22,611 nucleotides of DNA from Spirochaetota bacterium. Lineage in GTDB: Bacteria; Spirochaetota; Spirochaetia; Treponematales; UBA12059. The stretch is from the NCBI GenBank assembly GCA_029565815.1, contig JAKQNL010000354.1:1-22611 (forward strand). Reading direction: 5' to 3'. Shown one piece after another: positions 1 to 8,500 of the stretch. Position 1 is the stretch's first letter; the number at the start of each line of letters is the position of its first letter. Position numbers and translations under genes: made by a program. A model generated the notes under the pieces. It was not told the origin of the DNA. It saw only the letters and a program-made list of their open reading frames with translations, and did no database searches.

Positions 1-388
1 TGCGTCGCGTGGTGAGCGGAACTTTTTCGTAAGCTATCGGAAAGGGCTTACTGATTTTCCAACCATCGATACATTTTCGGCTCAGCGCAAGCACGGTAAC
101 GGGCGGATCCACAAATCGATAACAGGCCACAAGGAGACTCGTACATACAACAAACCACAGGTGAAATAAAAGAATGACTTTGCCGAAGGACAAGGTGGCA
201 AGTTTAAGCCAGTTTTTTAATCCAAGGGATTTTGGCCTAAGCAGATCTTTGGCTTTCAAGCGCGGGCTGTGGCTGCCAACGGCTTCCCACAGCCGGCTTT
301 CCGGTTTTGCAGGCATTCCAAGGTCGATTCGACCAAACTCAGCCAAGCGTCGAATAGCACGCCTTTCAAGCCTTACAAGCAGTATCAT
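1..388 (-). CDS. mtgA: Monofunctional peptidoglycan glycosyltransferase, N-terminal part (mtgA-like), cut by the window edge
   Basis: An open minus-strand frame runs off the left edge without a stop. It encodes a basic segment (LKAKDLLRPKSLGLKNW), one membrane helix (about GKVILLFHLWFVVCTSLLVA), then YRFVDPPVTVLALSR and, further on, AYEKVPLTTRR. The motif of a membrane helix followed by YRFV-PPVT is characteristic of MtgA, a family-51 glycosyltransferase that polymerises lipid II at the inner membrane. The catalytic ExxxF region would lie outside the window. The start is uncertain: the first ATG after the upstream stop is at 388, but this gives about 65 residues before the helix, longer than usual, and no ribosome site is obvious. 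A TTG just before KAKDLL is an attractive later start. It lies about 50 bases after the methyltransferase gene on the same strand, so the two may be co-transcribed. Family assignment is from the visible N-terminal part only. Confidence 0.75.
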   Translation of the reverse strand, partial: MILLVRLERRAIRRLAEFGRIDLGMPAKPESRLWEAVGSHSPRLKAKDLLRPKSLGLKNWLKLATLSFGKVILLFHLWFVVCTSLLVACYRFVDPPVTVLALSRKCIDGWKISKPFPIAYEKVPLTTRR

Positions 389-440
389 GGCATTAGGCTA
401 CTACACAGGCACTTGCCGTGTCCATGCGATACCCGTGCAG

Positions 441-1169
441 CTATGAGCCAGCAATGAACTCCGCTATTGCAAATACAGAGCTGTCGGCTTGCCACTCCTG
501 GCCATCCCAGGACGAGCACAGCCGCGACAGACGCAAACCGGCATCCGTAGCGGCTTCTTTCACCTGATCGACCGTAAACGGGTACAGCACGGTGGAGTCT
601 TCTTCATGAAGGTCGGAAGCTTCGAGCGTTGTGATAAAATCTATACGACCGTCTGCGCGGTATTGGTAGAAACGAGAAAACGTATAGCCGCCCTTCTCGA
701 TTAGTGGCAGCGAACCGGGGCGTTCACGCAAAACCTTACGATAATTAAGGAGCTGAAGTATGAGCCTTCCCCCCGGCTTGAGCGCGTTGGATGACGCATG
801 CATGAAGTGGCTCAGCTGCATAGGCTGCTCCAGGTGCGGCACGGTATTGCCCAGGCACAGAAGCACGTTAAAGCGCGGAAGCGGAAACAGCCTTGCCAGG
901 TCTTGCATAACACCGGGCTGGACGGTGACACGGTTGTGCAAACCCATTGCCCGTATGCGCTTATCCGCAACACTAAGCATTGCTACTGACGGTTCTAAGC
1001 CAACGCAGGTCCAGCCGTGGGCCGCCAGATCGATAATTTGGGCTCCGCTAGCACAGCCGACATCTAAAAGTTCGTTGCCAGGCGCGGCTACTCCAATAAA
1101 GGCGGCGGTTAAGGGATTGATTGGAAACAGCACATCGAATGCGGAGGCCAGACTCTCATACAAACCCAT
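441..1169 (-). CDS. Class I SAM-dependent methyltransferase, substrate unknown
   Basis: This 242-residue protein has the Rossmann-type AdoMet fold. Motif I is LLDVGCASG at residues 34-42, followed by an acidic residue at the end of strand 2 (VGLEPS), a FNVLLCLGNTVPHL motif IV region and an ALKPGGRLILQLLNY post-motif. These are typical of small-molecule or general methyltransferases of the Methyltransf_11/25 type; nothing visible fixes the substrate. The ATG at 1169 is preceded by AGGAGG with a 5-base gap. An ATG two codons upstream in another frame meets a stop at once and is rejected. The gene is divergent from the M16 operon and lies upstream of the mtgA-like gene. No key residue appears to be missing. 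Confidence 0.85.
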   Translation of the reverse strand: MGLYESLASAFDVLFPINPLTAAFIGVAAPGNELLDVGCASGAQIIDLAAHGWTCVGLEPSVAMLSVADKRIRAMGLHNRVTVQPGVMQDLARLFPLPRFNVLLCLGNTVPHLEQPMQLSHFMHASSNALKPGGRLILQLLNYRKVLRERPGSLPLIEKGGYTFSRFYQYRADGRIDFITTLEASDLHEEDSTVLYPFTVDQVKEAATDAGLRLSRLCSSWDGQEWQADSSVFAIAEFIAGS

Positions 1170-1324
1170 CCATGCCTCCTATTTGAATAATGGCTACGGC
1201 CTAACAACGCGAAAAACACTGGTATTGCAAAACTATCCTAGCATGGCCGTATGAATTCATCCAGCACAAAACGCATGGATGCTTGTGTCAATTTCAAAAA
1301 CCGTCACTTTGGAAAGAGCTTTGC

Positions 1325-1353
1325 TTGACAGCTTCCCAAGCGGGGCTTAGGCT
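1325..1353 (+). promoter_or_regulatory. Sigma70-like promoter of the M16 operon, overlapped by an inverted repeat
   Basis: A perfect -35 hexamer TTGACA (1325-1330) is followed after exactly 17 bases by TAGGCT (1348-1353), a weaker -10. The first M16 gene starts at 1401, giving a short leader of about 40 bases. GACAGC (1327-1332) and GCTGTC (1351-1356) form a 6-bp inverted repeat over the promoter, with a nested AAGC/GCTT pair (1338-1341 and 1345-1348). This could be an operator, but no regulator is indicated. Confidence 0.55.
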
Positions 1354-1400
1354 GTCCGTCGGCTATTAACGCCGATCATTCGAGAGTGGAGGATACAACC

Positions 1401-2867
1401 GTGAAACGTTCGTTCATCATGGCTTTGGCCTTTGTGGCCCTGGCCATCCCGCTTGCTTTCGCCGACGGTACACCCATTGCGGGTCTGTCGCGATTCAAGC
1501 TAGACAACGGCCTGGAACTTTTTGTGCTGGAAAACCATGCCGTGCCCTTAACCCGCATACAGATTACATTCCGCTGCGGATCCATTACGCAGACCCCCGA
1601 TACAGCCGGACTTTTTCACCTGTACGAACACCTCTTGTTCAAGGGTAACAGCACCTACCGGACCGAAACCGAATTTTCCGCTGCAATGACTGATCTTGGC
1701 GTTGCCGAGTGGAACGGCGGAACATCCACCGAATACGTTACCTATTATTTCACCGTGCCATCGGACAGAACCAGCCAGGGCCTACAGTTTTGGTCACACG
1801 CGGTACGCGAGCCCCTGTTTGACCCAGCCGAGCTCGAGGTAGAAAAAGACGTTGTGGTCAACGAAATAAACGGACGCAATACCGACCCCGACACTGTATT
1901 TTCGTCGGCGGTGGACAAATTGCTGTTTGGCAAATACCCCTGGCGCCGCGATATAGGCGGTTATGAAAAAACAATCCGAGCCGCCACCGTGGACGTCATG
2001 CGCTCCATCCAGTCAAGCTACTACATACCCAACAACGCGGCCATTTTCGTCGGCGGAGACGTCAAACCGGAAGCCGTGCTTGCCATGGTCAAAGAGTGGT
2101 TCGGAACCTGGAAAAAAGGCGCAGACCCCTGGAAGACCCCTGCACCTGCCCACCCGACTCCTGGCGTTAAGGAAACAACCTACCTCGCTTACCCCGACGA
2201 ATCCCTGCCCGCAGGCGTCGCTTACGTGGAGATGCGTTTCCGAGGCCCCGATGTGATAAGCGATCCGGTGTCCACCTACGCTGCCGATGTGTGGGGCTAC
2301 CTTATGCAGAACCCTGACGGCCGTTTCAAAACCGCTATCTTCGATAAGGTTCCGGCCCTGTATGACAAGGACTACACCAGCGCTTACTACTACACCCAGC
2401 GTGACGGCGGTCAGATCATGTTCTCAACCTACGTGATGAGCGACGCGTCCGCCCCGCTTGCCGACCGAGCAAAAACGTATTTCCGCGGTGCCGTTCTTAC
2501 GGACCAGATACCCGCCATGATAAAGGACGCATCCTATTTCTCCGCATCTGAATTCCAGGTGGTTAAGCAAAAAATGGAAGACGAGCAGATCCTGTCGCTT
2601 GAAACACCGGAAAAATTCATAGAGACGCTGTCGTTCTGGTGGTCGGTCGCATCGAGCGACTATTTCTTCGGATACGTACCTGCCATGAAAAAGGTTACCC
2701 ACAAGGACATAGCAGCGTTCCTAACCAGCTATGTAAGCAGAAACCTAGAAGTGGTATCCATCCGCATGAATCCAAAAGACTACGCAAACGAATCGGCCGG
2801 CCTTCTAGCTGCAGGATTTTCTACTGTCACAAGCGAAAACGCGTTCTGGTGGGGGACAACGAAATGA
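1401..2867 (+). CDS. Zinc peptidase of family M16 (pitrilysin/insulinase), catalytic subunit, exported
   Basis: This 488-residue protein begins with a signal peptide (MKRSFIMALAFVALAIPLAFA) and should act in the periplasm. The inverted zinc motif HxxEH is present as H73-L-Y-E76-H77, and a third ligand is likely E155 in VVVNEINGR, the usual distance downstream. The C-terminal half is an M16_C-type domain but has no clear R...GxxY substrate-positioning motif. GTG at 1401 is chosen because GGAGG at 1388-1392 gives an 8-base spacing and the signal peptide then starts properly; the in-frame GTG at 1386 lies on that ribosome site. The stop overlaps the ATG of the next gene (ATGA), so the two are translationally coupled. 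Known M16 proteins of this size work as heterodimers with an inactive partner, which is what the downstream gene encodes. Confidence 0.9.
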   Translation: MKRSFIMALAFVALAIPLAFADGTPIAGLSRFKLDNGLELFVLENHAVPLTRIQITFRCGSITQTPDTAGLFHLYEHLLFKGNSTYRTETEFSAAMTDLGVAEWNGGTSTEYVTYYFTVPSDRTSQGLQFWSHAVREPLFDPAELEVEKDVVVNEINGRNTDPDTVFSSAVDKLLFGKYPWRRDIGGYEKTIRAATVDVMRSIQSSYYIPNNAAIFVGGDVKPEAVLAMVKEWFGTWKKGADPWKTPAPAHPTPGVKETTYLAYPDESLPAGVAYVEMRFRGPDVISDPVSTYAADVWGYLMQNPDGRFKTAIFDKVPALYDKDYTSAYYYTQRDGGQIMFSTYVMSDASAPLADRAKTYFRGAVLTDQIPAMIKDASYFSASEFQVVKQKMEDEQILSLETPEKFIETLSFWWSVASSDYFFGYVPAMKKVTHKDIAAFLTSYVSRNLEVVSIRMNPKDYANESAGLLAAGFSTVTSENAFWWGTTK

Positions 2868-4387
2868 AATCGATCAAGCTAAGTTTTCTAGCAACGGTAC
2901 TGATGCTCGTATTCGCTTCGTGCGTAAGCCAGGGCAGCGTACCGGAAGCAGCGGCACCTGTTGTTGAAGCGCCGGCGGCTCCTGCCATCCCGCTTATTCC
3001 ATACACCTTCCCAACACAGCCGGTATCCGCCTGGAAGCTGCCTGCCCAAACCGGCAGCTTTGCGCTTGCAAATCTACCCACCCTGGAAAGCCGCACGCTG
3101 TCCAACGGCGTAGTAGTCATCGTAAAAAAGAATCCTGCTAACCGCGTGTTCAGCCTTAAGGTTGCATACAAAGGCGGCGTGGCAATGACTACGCCAGAGC
3201 AAGCAGGCATTGAAGCCATGACCCTTGCCCTTATGGCTCGAGGCTCGGAACGCTACAGCTACATGGATATACAGCGCATCCAGTATGAAAAATCCAGCTC
3301 CGTAGGCTACACGAGCCAAGGCTACGATTGGTCGTCTTTTGACCTGGCTACCATAGACAAATACTGGGACGACATGTTCGAGGTGTTCGCCGACTGCCTC
3401 CTAAAGCCTGCTTTCCTGTCCAGCCAGTTTAACCTGGTGCAGAATGACTTCAAGGTGAGCATACAAAAATCCAATTCCGACCCGTACAACGTAGCGGTGG
3501 CAAAGCTGCATGAAAAAATGTTTGCGGGCCATCCATACCAGGCAGACTACGCCGGCAGCGTCGCCACCGTAAGCTCGATGACCCTGGAGCAGGTTAAGGC
3601 ATACTACGACAAATGCTTGCAAGCCGACCGTATGGCCATCATCGCGGTGGGCAACTTCGATACCGACAAGCTGGTTGCAAAACTGGAGGCTACGATTGGC
3701 AAAATGCCTCGCACCGGTGTCGTCGTTCCGAAAATCGAACGCTACCAGCCTAAAGCCGAACTGTACCTGGAGCGTTTTGATAAATCCAAAGGCATTGCAT
3801 ACGTACGTGGCGATTACCCGCTGGCCGATGTAACCAGCCCAGACTTTGCTACCCTGCAACTTGGTTTTTCCATTCTGAACGAGCTCTTGTTTTCCGTGGT
3901 TCGAACCGATCACGGTGCATGCTATTCCACTTGGTCCAACGCCCACGGATTCCTGAATCCATACGGATCGCTGGTCGTTTACAAAACCGACAAACCGGAA
4001 GCGGTAAAGGGCTGGGTCGACGAGTGCATAGCACTCCTTGCGTCAGGCAAAACCCTCAACCTAAAAGGCGGTGGCCAAAAGTACGCGCCCATAGCTGATT
4101 CTATCGAAGCGTACAAGGCAAAGTACGTAAACGCATTCTTCGGTTCACAGCAGACCAACGCGGAAATGGCCAGCCAGCTTGCGCAGAGCCTGTTTTATTT
4201 CGGCGACTACCGCGAGTATCTGCGCTTCATCGATAAGATTCAGGCTATCTCGGCCCAAGACGTGGTAGCGGCGGTGAAAGCATACGTCGTTGGCGCCCCC
4301 GTTAGCTGGATAGTGGTTGGCGACAGCGCAAGCCTGTCCAAGGTAGACCGCACACCCTACCTGTATTTTACCGGCACGGTTGAATAA
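2864..4387 (+). CDS. Non-catalytic M16 family lipoprotein, partner subunit
   Basis: This 507-residue protein carries a lipoprotein signal (MKSIKLSFLATVLMLVFASC, lipobox FASC), so it is probably membrane-anchored. The M16 fold is recognisable (ESRTLSNGVVVIVKK; SLKVAYKGGVAMTTPEQAG; AIIAVGNFD), but the HxxEH position reads GIEAMTLAL, so zinc cannot bind. It does have an Arg/Tyr pair of the kind that holds peptide substrates: VVRTDHGACYSTWS. Together with the upstream subunit, which has zinc ligands but not this pair, it looks like a split-site heterodimer. The ATG at 2864 overlaps the upstream TGA, with GGGGGA at 2851-2856 as ribosome site. A longer frame opening upstream to 2639 lies inside the first gene and would destroy the signal peptide, so it is rejected. 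Confidence 0.88.
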   Translation: MKSIKLSFLATVLMLVFASCVSQGSVPEAAAPVVEAPAAPAIPLIPYTFPTQPVSAWKLPAQTGSFALANLPTLESRTLSNGVVVIVKKNPANRVFSLKVAYKGGVAMTTPEQAGIEAMTLALMARGSERYSYMDIQRIQYEKSSSVGYTSQGYDWSSFDLATIDKYWDDMFEVFADCLLKPAFLSSQFNLVQNDFKVSIQKSNSDPYNVAVAKLHEKMFAGHPYQADYAGSVATVSSMTLEQVKAYYDKCLQADRMAIIAVGNFDTDKLVAKLEATIGKMPRTGVVVPKIERYQPKAELYLERFDKSKGIAYVRGDYPLADVTSPDFATLQLGFSILNELLFSVVRTDHGACYSTWSNAHGFLNPYGSLVVYKTDKPEAVKGWVDECIALLASGKTLNLKGGGQKYAPIADSIEAYKAKYVNAFFGSQQTNAEMASQLAQSLFYFGDYREYLRFIDKIQAISAQDVVAAVKAYVVGAPVSWIVVGDSASLSKVDRTPYLYFTGTVE

Positions 4388-4420
4388 CACTGGCAAACTA
4401 AAAAATATTGGTTTTTTTGG

Positions 4421-4454
4421 GAGGCTCTAAAAACCTTATGATTTTTGGAGCCTC
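4421..4454 (+). terminator. Hairpin terminator after the M16 operon
   Basis: A 13-bp stem (4421-4433 with 4442-4454, one G-T pair) encloses an 8-base loop. The arms carry A and T tracts next to the loop and GAGGCTC/GGAGCCTC at the base, and a short T run follows. It lies 33 bases after the stop of the second M16 gene and between convergent genes, so it may also help end transcription from the rel side. Confidence 0.7.
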
Positions 4455-4551
4455 TTTGCATTTTCATGCTAAAAAATGCGCTGACAAAGCATGCGGGCAA
4501 TATACAAGCCGCTTCCTTTTTTTCGAAGCTTTGCGACACTGGTAACAAAAG

Positions 4552-6564
4552 CTAATCAGCGCGGCGTATCCTAAGAATATTCGGCACCTGCCTAAGATTT
4601 CGTTCCACTATCCGGGCGTCTTTCGTTTCTGCAAAAGCCATGGTAAAGCTTCCAGACAAGCCTTCGGAAGAGCGCTCTAGTTTGCCCTCAACTAGGGTGC
4701 CGCCATGCTTCTTTGCAGCATGTTCGATTTCCGAAAACAGATCCAAGCTGCTTCGTGCAAGCACGCGATAACGGCGAACTAAACCCGGACTGGTTTCCCA
4801 TGACACATCTACCTTGCGCTGGGCGAATTCGGAAATCCCCGGCAGGTTGTGGCAGTCGTCACGGTGCACAATGATGCCACGGCCTCGGGACACATAGCCT
4901 ACAATGCGGTCGCCCGGATGTGGCTTACAGCAAGCGGCAAATCGAACCAGAAGCTTACCGGCTCCGGCAATAGCCAGGCCTGCAGCCTCTGAGTCTGTTG
5001 CTCTATCTGAAACGCGAGCATGAAAATCCAATACGCCCTTCGTGCCCGCATCCTGCCCCGTCGCCTTGCCCGCCGCTGTAAGCTTTTCCTCACTTCTAGC
5101 TTCGGCCTTAGCGACTATGTTTTTATCTATTGCGAGCACCTGATCCTGGCTCAGTAGGTACTGCCGTATCCTAGATCGGGCTTTTGAGGTTTTTACGGCT
5201 TTGAGCCAGTTGATGTTTGGCCGCGCGTTTGAGCCTGTCTGGATTTCCACCACCTGCGTATTGGATAGCTCGGCAGACAAAGGCACAATGGCTCCGTTTG
5301 CCTTTGCAGACAGGCAGCGCAGGCCAAGGTCCGTATGGATGGCAAAAGCGAAATCCAAAGGAGTCGCACCGGCCGGCAGCTGAATCGAATCCCCTTGCGG
5401 CGTAAAAACGAATATTGAATCACCCAAAAACTCCCGCTTTATATCAGCAAGGAAATCTTCACCTGAATCTAAAAGAGCCGCCCAATCTTTTAAGCGGTTT
5501 ACCAGTGGCAGGTCCTCTTTTCGCACCAGCTCGGAACTCTTGCCTTTTTTGTACAGCCAGTGAGATGCGATACCAAACTCTGCCTGTTTGTGCATTTCGT
5601 GAGTTCGTATCTGAATTTCCAGGGGCTTACCACCGGAAGCAAGTACGGTTGTATGTAGGCTCCTGTAGCCGTTAGTCTTTGGCATTGCTATGTAGTCTTT
5701 GAACCGGCCGTCCATGGGTTTCCATAAACGGTGTGCAATTCCCAAGACAGCGTAGCAATCCTGTTCTGCCTGGCAGAAAACCCGTATGCCGTACAGATCA
5801 AACATTTCGTCAGATGCTTTTGCGCGCTTACGCATTTTTTGGTAAATGGAATAGAAATGCTTTGCCCTGTGGCTGGTTTCCACCGCTATTCCGTCAGCCT
5901 GTGCAGAATCGCTTAGCTGGCGGCACACAGTATTTAAAAATTCCTCGCGCTCTGTTTTCTTTCCGGCCACCAGAAGCTTTATCTGATCGTACGCTTCGCG
6001 GTTTATTTCCTTAAGCGATAGATCTTCCAGTTCATCCTTCAGCCAGCTAATACCCAAACGGTCGGCCAAGGGCGCGTATATGTCCAGTGTCTCCGCCGCG
6101 ATACGCGCGCGGTTCTCTTGGGGCAATGCCCGCAGGGTGCGCATGCTGTCCAGTTTGTCCGCAAGCCTTATTATGATGACCCGCAGGTCTCCTGCCATCG
6201 CAAAAATCATCTTGCGCATGGTATCCGCTGCCTGTAAGGTTTTGTTCCTTGCCTTAAGTGCGGACAAGCCTCTGACGCCATCGACCAAGGCAGCGCAACG
6301 CGAGCCGAAGATGCTGCTCAACTCCGCAAGCGTCATGAGCTCCAAAGCGTGGTGCGCAAGAGAAGCTATTATCGTTTCATAACCCATGCCCATGGACGCA
6401 AGAATGGCCGCAACCCGCTCTCCGTGCTCCCATTCCGGTTCGCCGCTGGCGCGCAGGCGGCCGGCAAAGACTTGCCTTGCCCAGGAGCGTGCATCGTGGA
6501 TACGAGATGCATCATCGTGTTCGTAGCGGCTAAGAAAATCATCCAGGGTTTGGTTTGTGTTCAT
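4552..6564 (-). CDS. rel: RelA/SpoT homologue, long RSH (p)ppGpp synthetase with degenerate hydrolase domain
   Basis: This 670-residue protein has the full RSH order. The N-terminal HD hydrolase domain (about 25-180) keeps H47 and D136, but the HDxxE-E signature reads H71-H72-A-L-E75-L76 and the LADRLHN helix reads LADKLDS. The Asp of HD, the second Glu and the Asn are therefore replaced, and hydrolysis is probably lost. The synthetase domain is intact (HFYSIYQKM; FDLYGIRV; GRFKDYIAMPKTNGYRSLHTTV; EIQIRTHEMH). It carries the RFKD loop of bifunctional Rel/SpoT enzymes rather than the acidic RelA version. A TGS domain (DSIFVFTPQGD), a Cys-Cys ribosome-binding insert (AACCKPHPGD...HRDDC) and a C-terminal ACT domain follow. 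ATG at 6564 overlaps the prmC stop (ATGA); an in-frame upstream start adds five residues and is less likely. Synthesis of (p)ppGpp on the ribosome during starvation is the expected role. Confidence 0.93.
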   Translation of the reverse strand: MNTNQTLDDFLSRYEHDDASRIHDARSWARQVFAGRLRASGEPEWEHGERVAAILASMGMGYETIIASLAHHALELMTLAELSSIFGSRCAALVDGVRGLSALKARNKTLQAADTMRKMIFAMAGDLRVIIIRLADKLDSMRTLRALPQENRARIAAETLDIYAPLADRLGISWLKDELEDLSLKEINREAYDQIKLLVAGKKTEREEFLNTVCRQLSDSAQADGIAVETSHRAKHFYSIYQKMRKRAKASDEMFDLYGIRVFCQAEQDCYAVLGIAHRLWKPMDGRFKDYIAMPKTNGYRSLHTTVLASGGKPLEIQIRTHEMHKQAEFGIASHWLYKKGKSSELVRKEDLPLVNRLKDWAALLDSGEDFLADIKREFLGDSIFVFTPQGDSIQLPAGATPLDFAFAIHTDLGLRCLSAKANGAIVPLSAELSNTQVVEIQTGSNARPNINWLKAVKTSKARSRIRQYLLSQDQVLAIDKNIVAKAEARSEEKLTAAGKATGQDAGTKGVLDFHARVSDRATDSEAAGLAIAGAGKLLVRFAACCKPHPGDRIVGYVSRGRGIIVHRDDCHNLPGISEFAQRKVDVSWETSPGLVRRYRVLARSSLDLFSEIEHAAKKHGGTLVEGKLERSSEGLSGSFTMAFAETKDARIVERNLRQVPNILRIRRAD

Positions 6565-7427
6565 GGCTTTACCCCGCACACAACACGGTCTTGTGCTGCA
6601 AGATCTTGTATCACCCGGATTCCGCTGAAGCCGGCAGCGGCCAGGATGCGCGACACGGCATCTCCTTGCTCGTCACCTATTTCCAAAGCCAGAAAGCCGC
6701 CGTGTTTCAGTAAGGGCAGAGCCTGGGCTGCGATAAGCGGATACAGATCGAGTCCGTCGCTTCCTCCGTCCAGAGCCATGCGTGGTTCTTTATTCCCTTG
6801 TGTATCCATCTCGTCAACAAACGATGAGGAAACATAGGGCGGGTTTGCGCTTATGCCATCCAGGGGTGCGGCTGCCGCCGATAATACAGATCCAAGCGAC
6901 CACTGCACCGCACCGCCAGGGCGAGCCGTATCCAATAGTTTTGCATTCTCTGAAAGCACATCCAGCGCATCGCCAGACGCATCCGAAAGGCTTACCTTTA
7001 CATCCGGGCGCTCGTGCGCTATCGACAAGCCAACGCAGCCACAACCTGCAAACGCATCGTGGTGGCGTATGGGAGCGCCCCCGGCTAGCACGTCGCGTGC
7101 AGGCAGCATTTCCAGAACAAGCTCGACTAAGTGTTCTGTTTCCGGACGCGGCACCAGCACGCGGCGGTCTACAAAAAACCGCAGGTGGCGGAAATCTTTG
7201 TAGCCAAGGATATACGCAACAGGCTCGCCACTAAGCCGCCTGTCGATGTACCCGCGCAATGTTTTCAGGCTATAGTCTGGAAGCTGTTCGCTACGCGATG
7301 CAAGGAGCTTGTCCCTGGAATAACCCATGGCCGCTGCCAGAAGCAAACCGGCATCCAGAAAAGGCGATTCCTTATGGGCGGCTTGTAAGGCCAAAGCGCC
7401 GTCCGCTAGTGCCTGTCCAGCTGTCAT
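6561..7427 (-). CDS. prmC: Release factor glutamine methyltransferase
   Basis: This 288-residue protein methylates the glutamine of the GGQ motif in class I release factors. It has the N-terminal helical domain (ALADGALALQAA...LLAAAMGYSRDKLLAS), the conserved YILGYKDFRHLRFFVDRRVLVPRPETEHLVE segment, and the NPPYVSS active-site motif that contacts the glutamine side chain. AdoMet motif I is a variant, HDAFAGCGCVGLSIA instead of the usual DLGTGSG pattern. It starts 8 bases after the prfA stop and its TGA overlaps the rel ATG, so it sits next to its own substrate in one operon. No strong ribosome site precedes the ATG, in line with coupling to prfA translation. Confidence 0.93.
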   Translation of the reverse strand: MTAGQALADGALALQAAHKESPFLDAGLLLAAAMGYSRDKLLASRSEQLPDYSLKTLRGYIDRRLSGEPVAYILGYKDFRHLRFFVDRRVLVPRPETEHLVELVLEMLPARDVLAGGAPIRHHDAFAGCGCVGLSIAHERPDVKVSLSDASGDALDVLSENAKLLDTARPGGAVQWSLGSVLSAAAAPLDGISANPPYVSSSFVDEMDTQGNKEPRMALDGGSDGLDLYPLIAAQALPLLKHGGFLALEIGDEQGDAVSRILAAAGFSGIRVIQDLAAQDRVVCGVKP

Positions 7428-7435
7428 GGCAAGGA

Positions 7436-8500
7436 TCAGTCGGCCTTCATGGCCTGTTCGCGGGCTTGTAGCACAAGAGCGTCGACAATCTCGTCCATGT
7501 CGCCTTCCATGAACAAATCCAGTTTATATAAAGTAACATCGATACGGTGGTCGGTAACGCGGTTTTGCGGAAAGTTGTAGGTTCGTATGCGCTCGGAACG
7601 GTCGCCCGATCCTACCTGGCTTTTTCGCTCCGCGGAGCGCTCGGCGGCCAGCCGTGCTTCTTCCATCTCAAAGAGGCGAGCCCGCAATATACGCAGCGCC
7701 TTTGCTTTGTTCTTGATCTGGCTTTTTTCATCCTGGCAGTGCACAACAATGCCGGATTCCAAGTGGGTTATACGTACGGCGGAATCCGTGGTGTTTACGC
7801 TCTGGCCGCCGGGCCCGCCGGAACGCATGACATCGATGCGTATTTCATCCGGCCGAATGTCTATCTCGGTTTCCTCGGCTTCCGGTAACACGGCAACGGT
7901 AACCGCGCTGGTATGGATGCGCCCGGAGCCTTCGGTGGTAGGTACGCGCTGAACGCGGTGCACACCCGATTCCCAGCGCAGCCTGCCGTACACCGACTCG
8001 CCCGTAACAGAGAATATAATTTCCCTAAACCCGCCCAAGCCGGTATCACTCTCGCTCATCACTTCTATTTTCCAGCCCCTATGCTCGGCATAACGGCTGT
8101 ACATGCGGAACAAATCCGCCGCGAATAAAGCAGCTTCGTCCCCGCCGGTGCCGGCGCGGATTTCCAATATGGTGTTTTTGTCATCCAGGGGATCCCTGGG
8201 CACCAGAAGCAGTTCGAGTGCGGCTTCGGCGGCAAGGGTTTGACCGTCCAAGCGCTCTAGCTCATCACGAGCCATGGCCTTGAGTTCCGGATCGGTTTCC
8301 GTGTGAACCATATCGCGGGCGCCGTGCAGCTCTTCCTGTAAACTCTTCAGCTTTTCCCAAGCATCCAATATGCTTTCCAGCCTGGACCGCTCGCGCATGA
8401 GTTCCCGGAAACGAGCTGGGTCCCGCGAAAGATTTGGATCCGAAACCAGTTCGTTCAAATCCTTGAACCGGGCCTGGCAAGCCTCTAGCCGCTCGTTCAC
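7436..8500 (-). CDS. prfA: Peptide chain release factor 1 (reads UAA and UAG)
   Basis: This 354-residue protein has the usual length and architecture of RF1. The N-terminal coiled region is followed by the [22 protein letters not shown] block, the codon-recognition loop [13 protein letters not shown] (the RF1-type PxT tripeptide, here PTT, not SPF of RF2), and the GGQ loop [20 protein letters not shown] that triggers peptide release in the ribosome. The start is GTG at 8500, overlapping the stop of the upstream 61-aa gene (GTGA), with AAGGAG about 11 bases upstream. The gene is followed directly by prmC. Its presence means UAG is expected to be read as stop in this organism, which matters for the copA amber codon in this window. 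Confidence 0.97.
   Translation of the reverse strand: MNERLEACQARFKDLNELVSDPNLSRDPARFRELMRERSRLESILDAWEKLKSLQEELHGARDMVHTETDPELKAMARDELERLDGQTLAAEAALELLLVPRDPLDDKNTILEIRAGTGGDEAALFAADLFRMYSRYAEHRGWKIEVMSESDTGLGGFREIIFSVTGESVYGRLRWESGVHRVQRVPTTEGSGRIHTSAVTVAVLPEAEETEIDIRPDEIRIDVMRSGGPGGQSVNTTDSAVRITHLESGIVVHCQDEKSQIKNKAKALRILRARLFEMEEARLAAERSAERKSQVGSGDRSERIRTYNFPQNRVTDHRIDVTLYKLDLFMEGDMDEIVDALVLQAREQAMKAD

Noticed and set aside
174..446. Plus-strand 90-codon frame left of the methyltransferase
   Set aside because: It lies opposite the mtgA-like frame, which has a recognisable membrane helix and YRFVDPPVT motif; the plus-strand product resembles nothing and has no ribosome site.
2639..2863. 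75-codon upstream extension of the second M16 gene
   Set aside because: It overlaps the end of the first M16 gene out of frame, and would bury the lipoprotein signal peptide that begins at 2864.
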